This document shows, in pieces, positions 54,726 through 64,000 of a DNA stretch of 64,000 bases. The stretch comes from Neomonachus schauinslandi (lineage: Eukaryota; Chordata; Mammalia; Carnivora; Phocidae), in contig NC_058406.1 in NCBI RefSeq assembly GCF_002201575.2, positions 122,318,065-122,382,064 of the forward strand. Direction: 5' to 3'. A model generated the notes under the pieces. It was not told the DNA's origin. It searched no databases and saw only the letters and a program-made list of their open reading frames with translations. The position numbers and the translations under genes were made by a program. How positions within the stretch are numbered: the first letter of the stretch is position 1; each line of letters opens with the position of its first letter.

Positions 54726-54905
54726 GGGGCGCCTGGGTGGCTCAGTTGGTTAAGCATCCAACTCTTGATTTCAGCTCAGATCACGATCTCAGGTTTGTGG
54801 GACTGAGCCCCGCATCAGGCTCCACACTCAGCGGGGAGCCTGCTTGAGATTCTCTCCCTCTCCTTCTGTCCCTCCCCGCTAAATAAGTCTTAAAAAAAAA
54901 AAAAA
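54726..54905 (+). mobile_element. SINEC, older subfamily, in L1
   Basis: ggggcgcctgggtggctcag, catccaactcttgatttcag, gcctgcttgagattctctcc. Last recognisable SINE in the window. Confidence 0.92.
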
Positions 54906-57900
54906 CCGTATACAAAATTAACATATAGAAATCAGTTGTAGTTCTATACACTAATAAGGAGCTATTAGGAAAAAAGTTGAGAAAATAATCCCATCTATAA
55001 TTGCATCAAAAAGAAGAAAATACCAGGGAATAAATTTAAGGAAGTGACACCTATGCTGTGAAAACTGTAAGACACTGATGAAAGAAACTGAAGATGACAA
55101 ATACCATGCTCGTGGAAGAACTGATACTGTTAAAACGCTCATACTACCCAAAGCAATCTATAGATTCAATGCAATCCCTAACAAAATACCAACTGCATTT
55201 TTGTTTTTTTTTTTTACAGAACTAGAACAAATCATCCTAAGATTTGTATGGAATCACAAAAGACCCTCCAATAGCCAAAGCAATCTTGAGAAACAAGAAA
55301 GCTGGAGGCACTGTGCTGATTTCAAAACTTATTATAAAACTCTAGTAATTAAAACAGTATGATACTGGCATAAAAACAGATGTATAGATTAATGGAACAG
55401 AATAAAAAGCCCAGGAATGAATCCAGACATATATGCTCAATTAATCTATGACAAAGGAGCCAAGGATGTACAACATCTCAATAAATGGTATTGGGAAAAC
55501 TGGATCACTATCTTATACTGTATACAAAAATAAATTCAAATGGATTAAAGACTTGAATATGAGACCTAAAACCATAACCTCCTAGAAGAAACGATAGGCA
55601 GTAAGGTCTTTGACACTGGTCTTAGAAATAGGTTTTTGGACCACTCTCCTCAGGCAAGGGCAATAAAAGCTAAAATAACAAGCAGGATCATATCAAACTA
55701 CAAGTTCTGCACAGCAAAGGAAACCCATCAACAAAATGAAAAGGCAGCCCACTTAGTGGGAGATGATACTTGCACATCATACATCTGATAAGGGGTTAAT
55801 ATCCAAAATGTATGAAGAACTTACACAACTTGTATCAAAAAAAACAACCCGATTAAAAAAATGGGCAGAGGACTTGGATATTTTTCCAAAGACGACATAC
55901 AGATGGCCAAGAGGTACATGAAATGATGCTCACTGTCATCAAATTGAAACCACAGTATCACTTCATACCTGTCAGATTGACTATCATCAACAAGTGTTGG
56001 TGAAGATGTGGAGAATGTATATTAGAATCAAATTTGAAGGCTAGATGATTTTACCAGTCATGGATGTTAAAAAAATTCAAGAATTACTAGAAATGGTGTC
56101 ATTTTCATCATTCACCAAACTAAATCATTCTCCTAAACCACACCCCAGTATTTTGCACAGAAACTGCCATATTATAGAATGCTTTTCACACATCGTTTTG
56201 TCACCCAAACATTTTGAGAACAGAGACCAGGATTTTGTAATTTTTAATACCTTTATTACATCCAGTGCAGTGCTCTCTGCACACAACAGGAACCCAGATG
56301 TTGCTGACCACATGACTCAGCACAGACAGACCAGTTTCGATATAACTGCTCAATGTTAGACTGATGGCTAAAGAGGAAACACATTAATACCAAATTAGTT
56401 TGTTCAACGAAACATTTATTGATGGCCCAATTTACACTAGCCCTGTGCTAAGCACGAGAGGCTAGAAGGTGGATGACACCTGCTCTGTGCTCCCTGTCAG
56501 CTCACCTCCAAGTAGTGGTCACTCCACCTACAGACCATGGACCCTTGGGGGCCTTCCAAAAGACACAGGTTGTCTGCGGATCCTTAGCAAGCAAGGAATG
56601 GCTCAGACGAACTCTTGCACATTTATTTAAAAAACATTAGTGAATGCGTATTAGCTGTCTTTCATTGTGTATTTTGTCAAGCAGGAGATACTGATTGGGA
56701 GAGGATTTTATATTTATACATTAAAAAAAGTTCACATGAAAACACTGTAAACCTCTGGTGTGAAAGTTTGAGAGCTTTAAGAAAACTGAAAGCTTAAAGA
56801 GCCAGGAAAGCATTTTGGAAAAAGAAACCATTATAGGAATCTTCAAAGAATTACTAGCACCTCTAACCTGTACCTCAGGCACAAATATATTTCCCAGGTT
56901 TAAAAGGACATAAAATATTTGCTGCTTTTATACAGAGAGGATCATTATAAACCATCACATTTACAGAATACAAATAATGACCAAGTACCAGAGGTTTTGT
57001 TTTGTTTTTTTCATTAAGCTAATAAGGCTTGTGCCAAAATTTTCTCTCCATGGACCTTTAGCCCCAGGGCAGAGGAGATGCCCCCCGCACTACTGGAGTG
57101 TTGGGCCTAGAGCCCCAAAAGGCTGCTACATGCTCAACAATTCTTTGAAGTCTCCCATTTTAAAAATTCATGTGAATTTTAATTCTGTCCCATAACATTT
57201 ACTTATATTAAGTGTAATCTTCTAAATTATTGAACAACAGTTTCCTCAAATTTCTTCTAGAAAATCAATGTTCAAGGAATATAGGTTATATTTAAGAGCA
57301 GGACTGTAGACTGTGACCTCCACGTGTAAGTAACAAAACATAATTTCTTAGTGGGTTTATTATGTGTAGGCAGGAAATGGGAGCAACACTGAGGTGTCTC
57401 TCTCAAGAATGGAAATAAGAAGATAACCCTTTGACTATCAAACAGTAAGAAACACATAATGGATCAGAGCAGAAGCAATCACACGCCGGCAGATGGAGCC
57501 GAGGCAGGCTCAACTGAGACAAAGCTGAAGGTACTGACAGATCTCTACTGGATGTGCCAACCAGAGGCTGATGTGGAGAAGCAACTACTGGCAGAGAATC
57601 TCTAGCATCATCCAAGGGAAGAGCGTACCCTGGTCCACAAACATGAGTATCAGCAGGTATATCCCCATAGGGAGATGGATGCATGAGGCAACTTGCTTCC
57701 CTTGCTCAGAATCCATGCTCACCAAGTAACCGCTGATCATAATTTGACTTCCCAAGAAGATTTGCCTAAAGGGAGAGAATGATTGATAGTTATATTTCCA
57801 TTGTAAATTAAAAAAAAAATTCTAACATTTTTAAAAAATACCAGTTACTGTGAGCTTGGTTAATGTGAGTTTCCTATGAGATAGTTCCACTTTCCATGTG

Positions 57901-58017
57901 CTGACATACTAGATCTGTAAAGATCTCATCAGACTAGATGCATCAGATTTGCCAGGATGGTGCCACCTAAGTGGCCACTGACCTTCCCCAGGTACAGTCC
58001 ACTCGACTACCATCAGA

Positions 58018-58353
58018 CTTCTGTACCCAAGCTCTCCAGTACGGTAGCCACTAGCCACACGTGGGTATCGAGCACTTGAACTGTGGCTAGTCTGAACCAA
58101 GATGTGCTGTAAGTGTAAAATACACACCAGATTTCAAAGACTCTGTACCCCCGCAAAAGAATGTAAAACATCTCAACAATTGTTTTTTCTAAGATAATGA
58201 CTACATATTGAATTGATACAATATTTTGGATATATTGGAATAAATGTTAATAAAATAATTCCATCTGTTTTTCCTTTTTAAAATGTGGCTAGTAGAAAAT
58301 TGATAATTCACTTACATGGCTCACATGATATTCCTAATGGACATCACTCTTCT
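58018..58353. mobile_element. hAT-type nonautonomous repeat, subfamily uncertain
   Basis: Contains gtagccactagccacacgtg, cgagcacttgaactgtggct, gtgtaaaatacacaccag and ends near cctaatggacatcactc. I recognise this as a common mammalian repeat with 'ctgtccaatag'-like ends; naming it is beyond what I can support. Confidence 0.6.
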
Positions 58354-58879
58354 ATGCAGATAATGACAGTATGTTTGATTTTAAAGTTTGTACTATATCC
58401 TTGCTAGCGAATTGGAGTTGGGAAGACACAGGAGAGGCCCAGTGGTGCCCGTCTTACACTGATATCAATCAAGCCGAAAGAAGCGGCCGTGTCTTACTAC
58501 TCTACTTTAAAAAGGCCAGGAGAACTAGTATTTTCGTCCTGGCAAGAGGCGCTGATGTCTTATGCAATTCCCAGCTGTGGGCACAATCAGGCTGTGGAGT
58601 CAAAAGACCCGAGCTCACAGCTGACTTCTACTATTAGTATTAGTCAGAACTCGGAGCCAACTACCCAACCGGGGCCGCTCGCTCCGGCGTGCGCTGCAGG
58701 TAGCGGAGCATAACCCCAAAGGACTGTGCCTGCACCCAGCTCTGCCGAAATAAATACCCGCGGAGTGAGTGCTAGAACCAGGAAGCTAAGTCTCTGACTT
58801 CTGACAGTTTAGCGTTATGATTTCCAAAAGACTGAGTTGTAAGGTAAATATCAAAGATAAATATGTGAAAAGATAGGTT

Positions 58880-58885
58880 TTTATT
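58880..58885 (-). promoter_or_regulatory. PDE7A: Candidate PDE7A polyadenylation signal (distal)
   Basis: tttatt on the + strand, i.e. AATAAA on the transcript, 1.58 kb after the PDE7A stop. It sits at the end of the repeat-free stretch. Confidence 0.45.
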
Positions 58886-59333
58886 CATCAAAAGTTAACA
58901 GCAACAGGCACATATTAAAATGAGTATGGCAAAGCCTTTGACAAACGGCTTTACACTCAAGCTTTCTCCGAAGGAAATGGCTGTTGCAACACTGTAAACA
59001 TAATCGATAAACAGTCTTTTACAGTAACAAGGGAAATACAATTGAACTAAAAGAAAGCACCGGTTTCTCTTAAAACTAGATTACAGTTGTGCTTACTATA
59101 CATAAAACAATTTAAAACAAATTACAAAAGTGGAATGTTTGAAGTTTAAAATTAGTCCTTAGATTTTGTCCTAGAAAACATCTGTTCACATCAAAAGGCC
59201 CATCAAAGGGTAACGTTTCATCAAAGGGAGGGACAAGAAAACAATGCACTTTTTTCAAATCAAAACAAGAAGTTTGGTCACTTAGCTTTGTGCATAGTTT
59301 AAGGCAACTGGAGCAGTCTGTTACGGCTCACCT

Positions 59334-59346
59334 CCCCCCCCCCCCC
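59334..59346 (+). repeat. C homopolymer in PDE7A 3' UTR
   Basis: Thirteen C residues; G13 on the PDE7A transcript strand. Confidence 0.9.
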
Positions 59347-59563
59347 GTGTGGCTGCGCCCTGTGTCACATTCTAAAATAATAAATAAAAGCTTACATTTC
59401 AGACCCTTTCCCACATGGATAAATATAACACATGCACAGTCACACATGCACAAACATGCACGCGAACACACGTCCACACATTCACACACAACATACCTCT
59501 CACTCACTGCAGCGAAAGGGACTTTAGTACCCTTGCTCTGAAGGACACACTTCCCCATCCCAC

Positions 59564-59569
59564 TTTATT
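59564..59569 (-). promoter_or_regulatory. PDE7A: Candidate PDE7A polyadenylation signal (proximal)
   Basis: AATAAA on the minus strand about 0.9 kb after the PDE7A stop. It would give a shorter 3' UTR than the signal at 58880. Confidence 0.4.
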
Positions 59570-60464
59570 TCAGATTGGCAAATACCCTGAGCTGATTATG
59601 GTGTTTTAAACATTCCACCTTTTTCTTGCATGTGCAGGTCAAGTGTACCGTAGTGAAAACAACATGCAATGTCTTCACTGCAGAATCATAACACAGCTAG
59701 GACATTGGTGTTCTTCCCCTCCCGCCCCAAATTAAAAACTAAATAGTTAAAAAAAATTGCATTGCCAAACAGCACTGAAGGGAAAGCTTGGTGGTACTCT
59801 ATGAAAAATGCTCAGTTTCCAGTGCGCAAAATAAAACTATAGCAAATGGGAGGCTTTGGTGGCATCCAAAGAAGAAAAAAAGGCAAACCAGGGGGAAAGA
59901 GCTGCAGTTTCAGTTTGATCTTTGAAATTCTTAGTGGTTCCTTCACAATCCTGCTCCAAGGCAATTTAGAACCAGTATTTCAGAGTTGATTTGTAAACAT
60001 CGAGTCTTGCAGGAGGCAGCAGAGGCTGGGCACTTCACATTTCCATTTTCTCAGAGAGAACTTGGGGGAAGGTACAGACACACAATGTTGCATCAGACTG
60101 CTCAAATTCCAAGAGATCTCTGCTGAAAGATACAGTTCAAGTTTCGTGGTTCGAGGAACAAATGCTTTTAAAAGACTCGTGGCACACCGCAAAACTTCCT
60201 GTTACTCCTTTCCGGTTCGCTCCTGCTGGGCTTTGCATATTCAAGGTTTCACACGAAAGCCAAATGCATATTGCTGTATGGTCAGGTCTTAGAATTAAAA
60301 AAGTGGGGTCACATGATCCGAGAGAGGACGCCTTGGGAATAAATAACGCTGGCCTCGTTCCTTCGGAAACCTTGGCAGGCCAAGAGAATGTCCTCTCACC
60401 TCGAGACCCCATTTCACATTTCTAAAATCCGGCAGGAGGCAGTCTGTCCCACTGCTTCTGGGGG

Positions 60465-60673
60465 CTACGATAACCGATTTTCCTGAGGTAATAACTGTGA
60501 GTTCAACTCCTCGAACACAGCATCCGTGTCCTCACTGGTGGACTGTTCCCTCTGCAGCCCCTTCCAACTGGCTTTGTTCAGCCCCATATGTCCGAGCATT
60601 GTCTGCGAGAGCCTGGTATTGGAAAACCTGGCCCATTCCGTGAATAAGGGCTCCGCTAGGTAAGTCATGAAAC
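60465..60673 (-). CDS. PDE7A: PDE7A last coding exon and stop
   Basis: On the minus strand the acceptor ttactttctcaag precedes 60673. The exon completes a Gly codon and continues FMTYLAEPLFTEWARFSNTR, then LSQTMLGHMGLNKASWKGLQ, then REQSTSEDTDAVFEELNSQL, LPQENRLS and TAG (cta at 60465-60467). The leading Gly-Phe holds the Phe of the hydrophobic clamp against the cAMP purine; the rest is the last helix of the catalytic domain plus the short PDE7A tail. Compared with the human tail I recall, there is one extra Glu (FEELNSQ instead of FELNSQ), His-Met for His-Val, and Thr for Ser in QSTSED. Only the last ~95 residues of the protein lie in this window. Confidence 0.96.
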
Positions 60674-60784
60674 CTTGAGAAAGTAAGAGAAAAGGGGCAT
60701 TAACATAGATCCTGAAACTCTATCTTCAAAACATCTCGCCAGTGTTTATTCTCGTAAGTCCTAATTCAACACTAAGTTTTCAGC

Positions 60785-60804
60785 ATGTGTGTGTGTGTGT
60801 GTGT
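60785..60804 (+). repeat. (TG)n microsatellite in PDE7A intron
   Basis: About ten TG units near the PDE7A last-exon acceptor side. Confidence 0.9.
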
Positions 60805-61404
60805 AAATTTACCTAACCTCCCAAGAACCTATTAAGTAACTCGATGGAACCTGAAGTAAAGGTGAGTTGACAAACACATCAAATCTTTTCTGACGATTCC
60901 TCTCAGCTGCACGACCACATCCTATTTGAGCAAACACTCAGTGGCCCTCTCAGCTCTGCGGAAAGCAGGACAGGCCGTTCCAGGGGGACAGCTGGAGGCA
61001 AAGGGGGTCTCTCCCAGGCCTGTGGCTGATGAGGCGGGAACCAAGGTGGCATGGGTGCGGCCTGCTCCGCTTTACCCCCTCAGGGGTGGCAATCTTCACA
61101 CCTGGTCATGCTTACAACTGGCCACTTCATTTAAGTCAGAATTTGGGGAGCCAAAACTCCTGACAAAATGCAAATTCTATCCCTGCTATGGAATAGTTTT
61201 AAAATTTCCTTCACCTCCAGAACTTTTTCTTTTCAGCAAAAGACCATGTGGACCGCAGACAACATAGGTTACGTTTAGGCAACAAAAAAATCTGGAATTA
61301 AAGCAATTAGCACCTACTACTTTTAATTAGACAAGTGTACAAACTGTGGTATCTGAACTAGTAGTTACTACTGGAAATAAGGCCTTCTTCCGTTCCCTCC
61401 GCAC

Positions 61405-61520
61405 ATACTAACTGAGAACCGACTGCCAGGCACTGCGGTAGGGCGGCCAGGAATAGAGCAGTGAATAGACAGACAAGATGTGCCCTCAAGGAGTTGTGCT
61501 CTGGCGAAGAGAAAGAGGTA
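61405..61520 (+). repeat. MIR core in PDE7A intron
   Basis: gactgccaggcactgcggta, then aatagagcagtgaatagaca and gccctcaaggagttgtgctc match the MIR/L2-type core. Confidence 0.6.
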
Positions 61521-63820
61521 AGAGAGAAATGTCATCCCCGCAGTCAAAGCAGCAGCTTTTTGGGAGCTGTCCTCACACCACAGTGTCTGGCTGAACCGTC
61601 ACCCAAAGCCCTGTCTTTTCTAGGTGCCGGAGTGAAGTCATGAGCGCCTGGAGTTTTATACCCAAATGCAGAACCTTATTATCAGGGTTGTACATGAGTT
61701 TCATCTTATTTGATTCACCCCTTATTCCAACTGGTTGAGAGCTTCTGGATCTTGCCTGTAACATCCAACAATCCAGAAGTATTACTTCTGGCTCTAGGTT
61801 AATCTTCTTTTAGCTCTTAAGTACCTGGTAAAAATGAACGGGCCGGGGTCCTGGACACAGAGCCCCGCAGCGCCCTCTCGGAAGGCGGGGCGCTCGTCAG
61901 CTGCCTGGGAGCCCCCTTGCTGTTCTAGCCCACGGGCCTCTCTTAACCGCCACACACACTACAGGACACCGTGTCAGATGCCTTACTCAGCCAGGACATG
62001 ACCTTTTCTTGTTTAACAAAACTAGTACTCCTATCGAAGAAGGAAACTGCATTAATTAAACATGACTTCTACTTACTGACCCTATGCTGGCTCTGAGTAA
62101 TCACAGTACTTGTAGTCCTATGATTTACCCTAGCAATCTAATCTTTCCAAGGCTTTTTTTTACCTGGGATTTGATGTCACAAAGACCAGTATCTGTTTAA
62201 CTGTATCAACTGAGCAAACTATCTGAACAAGAGGCTACTAGCGGTACTTCTGTCCTAGGGTGGTTGTGAGGAGTCAGCAGACGTCAACTTTTACAACATC
62301 ATTTTCCGTAAAATCTTTGTCCTTCAGGTAACCTTACCTAGGACTGTCCAACACGGACAAGATCTATAGGTGGAAATGAAGAGTTTAAGGGATCCGGCTT
62401 CTTTTCCCTTTCAAAAAACGCAATTTTAAAAAACCTCGTTGTTAAGTTCCCTCACTGAGGGGGTCATTTCCTCGGGCAAAGAACGTGAAAGTAAGCTCCG
62501 GAGACGCCGCTACCCACTCTCCTATCTTCGATTCAATCCCCTTTGCCCACGTTTCACTTGGTCTTTGCCTTTCAAGACTTTTCTACTTGAGATTCCAGGC
62601 ACAACAGACCTGCTTCTCAACTGTCTTCTCATCCTCCCCAAAGAACGCGTCGCCCGCGGTGAAGCTCCTCGGCTCCCTGGCTCCCTGGCTCTCCGGGCGC
62701 CGGCAGCCCTGCATTCTCCCGGGCCCGGCTCTTCGGCTTCCCTGCCTCGACCTCTGTGCTCAAGTCCCTTACTTCCCGCTGTCTTCCACGTGACCATCCT
62801 CGGCAGGTACAGTGTGAACATTCCATTTCTGAATTTCTCACCCGACGGCACAGGCCTCTCTTCAAAGTATTATGCCACAGAAGCACGTTATCTTCAGAAA
62901 GATAAAGTTCCTAGAAATTCAGAAGTTTGTGTCCACACTTCTTTACGTTCCCTAATGCTCCAAGGCCCTACTCAACACCAGCTACCAAAACCATACTCGT
63001 CCCTCAATACCTTGCTGACCTGTCCCTCCGCACACTGTCCTCCTACTTTACACTCAAAACCCCACCGCCCCCTCCTCTGCTCTTGCTGCAGTCACAGCAC
63101 ATCCCCCCCGCGCCGTGTTTTCCATCACAGCGTAACTAACGGTTCTCAAGTGCCCCCTGCCTCCAGGGCCAGGGCCTGGGAGCCAGGAGAGACATGATCT
63201 GGTGCCCCGAGGCCTGGGAAGGGAACAGCTCTGCCTGCAGAGAGTGGAACGTGGCTTCTGGAGGGGGTGGCTCTTCCAGAAAAACGAGTCCAGCAGACAG
63301 GTGGGAAGGATGGCGAGGCGGAAAGAGTGAAGGGGGCGTCACGGATTTGGGGAACAGGGCCGAGTCCCAAGCTGCTGTGGGTGCGTGAGGGGCAGCTGCT
63401 GGGGAGCAGGGGCGTGTGCGGGAGGCTGCAGAATGAGCCAACAGCAGAGCTACAAGACACAAGGAAGCAGTGGTGGAAACTGGTCTTCACACTATCATCC
63501 TGCTTGCTCACTTCAGAACGGCAATGCCAGACTCGGGCAGAAGAAGCTTCCACATGGGCAAACCATGTATTCTTCTGGGGTTAGAACACACACAAAGTTA
63601 CTGCTACCTACTTTGCAAAAATCATGGTTTTTAGGACCTAAGATCAAATGACAGCAAATTGTAAGAGCCAAAAACAGGAAAAACTGGTAAAATGTCTTCA
63701 ATTAAAAACTAAAAATGAGCACAATTTTAATATTGCATGTTTCAAATGTATATCTCTTCTTGACAAAATTAAAGTCAGCGGCATTTTTCTAACCAGCTAT
63801 ATCTAAGTATGCATAGTTAC

Positions 63821-63901
63821 CAATCTGGATGTTGGCAATAGATTCAGTCTGACGATCACAAAGTGGACTCACACCCAAATGATACTTCTTTTCTATATCT
63901 C
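63821..63901 (-). CDS. PDE7A: PDE7A penultimate coding exon
   Basis: Reading the minus strand, the acceptor ttttaattttag precedes 63901 and the donor gtaact follows 63821. The 81 nt (phases 1 and 1) encode DIEKKYHLGVSPLCDRQTES then IANIQI. This is the C-terminal part of the PDE catalytic domain of PDE7A, a high-affinity, rolipram-insensitive cAMP phosphodiesterase. The Gln of the NIQI motif corresponds to the invariant purine-binding glutamine (Gln413 in human PDE7A1 numbering, from memory). The metal-binding His/Asp residues lie on exons beyond the window's right edge. Confidence 0.95.
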
Positions 63902-64000
63902 CTAAAATTAAAAAAAAAACAAAACAGAATTATTAATGTGGAACACACCTACTGCTTAAGTATATAATTAAAGTCTTTGTCTTACCTGTACATTCCTTAG
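63902..64000 (-). other. PDE7A: Start of the upstream PDE7A intron
   Basis: Pyrimidine-rich (on the minus strand) approach to the acceptor at 63902. The preceding PDE7A exon, expected to encode ...EEFFHQ, is not in the window. Confidence 0.7.

Larger units (their letters stand above)
50284..56030 (+). mobile_element. L1 (LINE-1), + strand, 5' UTR to ORF2, 3'-truncated
   Basis: A G/C-richer 5' UTR-like start (50284-51165) is followed by ORF1-like coiled-coil sequence (51180-52200) and ORF2 (about 53000-56030). ORF2 RT-domain translation is visible near 54440-54600 (GTYLNIIKATYDKP, GCPLSPLLFNIVL). All frames are broken. It carries SINEs at 52241, 53197 and 54726. The element stops near 56030 inside ORF2 with no 3' UTR or A-tail, so its 3' end was lost after insertion. 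The 5' limit is approximate. Confidence 0.8.
49877..58865. other. Space between MTFR1 and PDE7A 3' ends
   Basis: Convergent gene tails separated mainly by a + strand L1 (about 50284-56030) carrying three SINEs. A MIR-like piece lies at 50150-50275 and a hAT-type repeat at 58018-58353. In 56031-58017 I see no gene; a possible MIR trace (tgtgctaagcacgagaggct near 56440) is too diverged to call. 58354-58865 is mildly CpG-containing unique sequence with nothing recognised. Confidence 0.7.
58866..60464 (-). other. PDE7A: PDE7A 3' untranslated region (extent inferred)
   Basis: Starts directly after the TAG. No SINE or LINE interrupts it. On the minus strand AATAAA occurs at 59564-59569 and at 58880-58885, so a UTR of about 0.9 or 1.6 kb is possible; the longer one is annotated. 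It includes a 13-C run (59334-59346; G on the transcript) and a CA-rich tract at 59430-59490. A still longer form ending near AATAAA at about 56409 cannot be excluded. Confidence 0.55.
60674..63820 (-). other. PDE7A: PDE7A last intron
   Basis: 3.15 kb between the last two PDE7A exons. It contains a MIR (61405-61520), a (TG)n tract (60785-60804) and a GC-rich segment (about 62620-63480) where several long but unconvincing open frames occur on both strands. No SINE or LINE recognised. Confidence 0.8.

Noticed and set aside
59430..59490. CA-rich tract as a CRISPR-like or structured repeat array
   Set aside because: Irregular cacaca/catgca tract without fixed repeat-spacer units; simple low-complexity sequence in the PDE7A 3' UTR.
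62439..63197. 252-codon open frame as a protein-coding gene
   Set aside because: It lies in a PDE7A intron, in GC-rich sequence with several overlapping frames on both strands; no domain, no good start context and no splice or poly(A) support seen.
63986..64000. Upstream PDE7A exon end (minus-strand ...tgtacag|gtaag)
   Set aside because: The donor looks good and an 84-bp intron would be possible, but the frame gives KECT before GDIEKK, whereas PDE7A has EEFFHQ there. Treated as chance.

Overview
This window is vertebrate nuclear DNA from a carnivoran. It is AT-rich, has very few long open frames, and carries about 40 copies of the Carnivora-specific tRNA-Lys-derived SINE (SINEC / CAN SINE), most with visible target-site duplications. 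The subfamilies present begin 'gcgcctgggtggctcag' and end in (AAATA)n-type tails. The typical dog start is absent. From memory of subfamily types this points to an arctoid carnivoran (pinniped, bear or mustelid group), with pinniped my best guess; the order is secure and the family is not.

Two protein-coding genes can be read. MTFR1 (mitochondrial fission regulator 1) is on the + strand. All seven coding exons were found (12185-12250, 18713-18811, 29091-29206, 44348-44580, 46412-46667, 47414-47582, 48419-48487). Every one has GT-AG junctions and matching phase, and together they encode a complete 335-residue protein. Its 3' UTR runs to a polyadenylation signal at 49853. The noncoding first exon and promoter are presumably left of the window. 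PDE7A (cAMP-specific phosphodiesterase 7A) is on the - strand, and only its last two coding exons are present (63821-63901 and 60465-60673), followed by a 3' UTR. The two genes are convergent (tail to tail). MTFR1 acts on mitochondria and PDE7A on cytosolic cAMP; nothing in the sequence suggests they work together.

Layout: 1-12107 is MTFR1 5' intron (inferred), with SINEs, a solo LTR (about 7549-8147) and an old L1 carrying a Tigger DNA transposon (9664-10865). 12251-44347 holds the large MTFR1 introns. Within them, 30387-38075 is an old minus-strand L1 that has received a processed pseudogene of TINAG, a Tigger element and several SINEs. 44348-49875 is the exon-dense 3' part of MTFR1. 49876-58865 is the space between the genes, dominated by a + strand, 3'-truncated L1 (about 50284-56030). 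58866-64000 is the PDE7A 3' end, free of recognisable SINEs.

I found no novel multi-gene system. The most informative non-standard items are the TINAG retrocopy with a datable nesting order, a candidate cryptic (poison) exon at 26044-26251, a minimal SINE fragment between long direct repeats at 1559-1637, and the tail-less L1 between the two genes. Subfamily names of repeats are from memory and were not checked by a library search.
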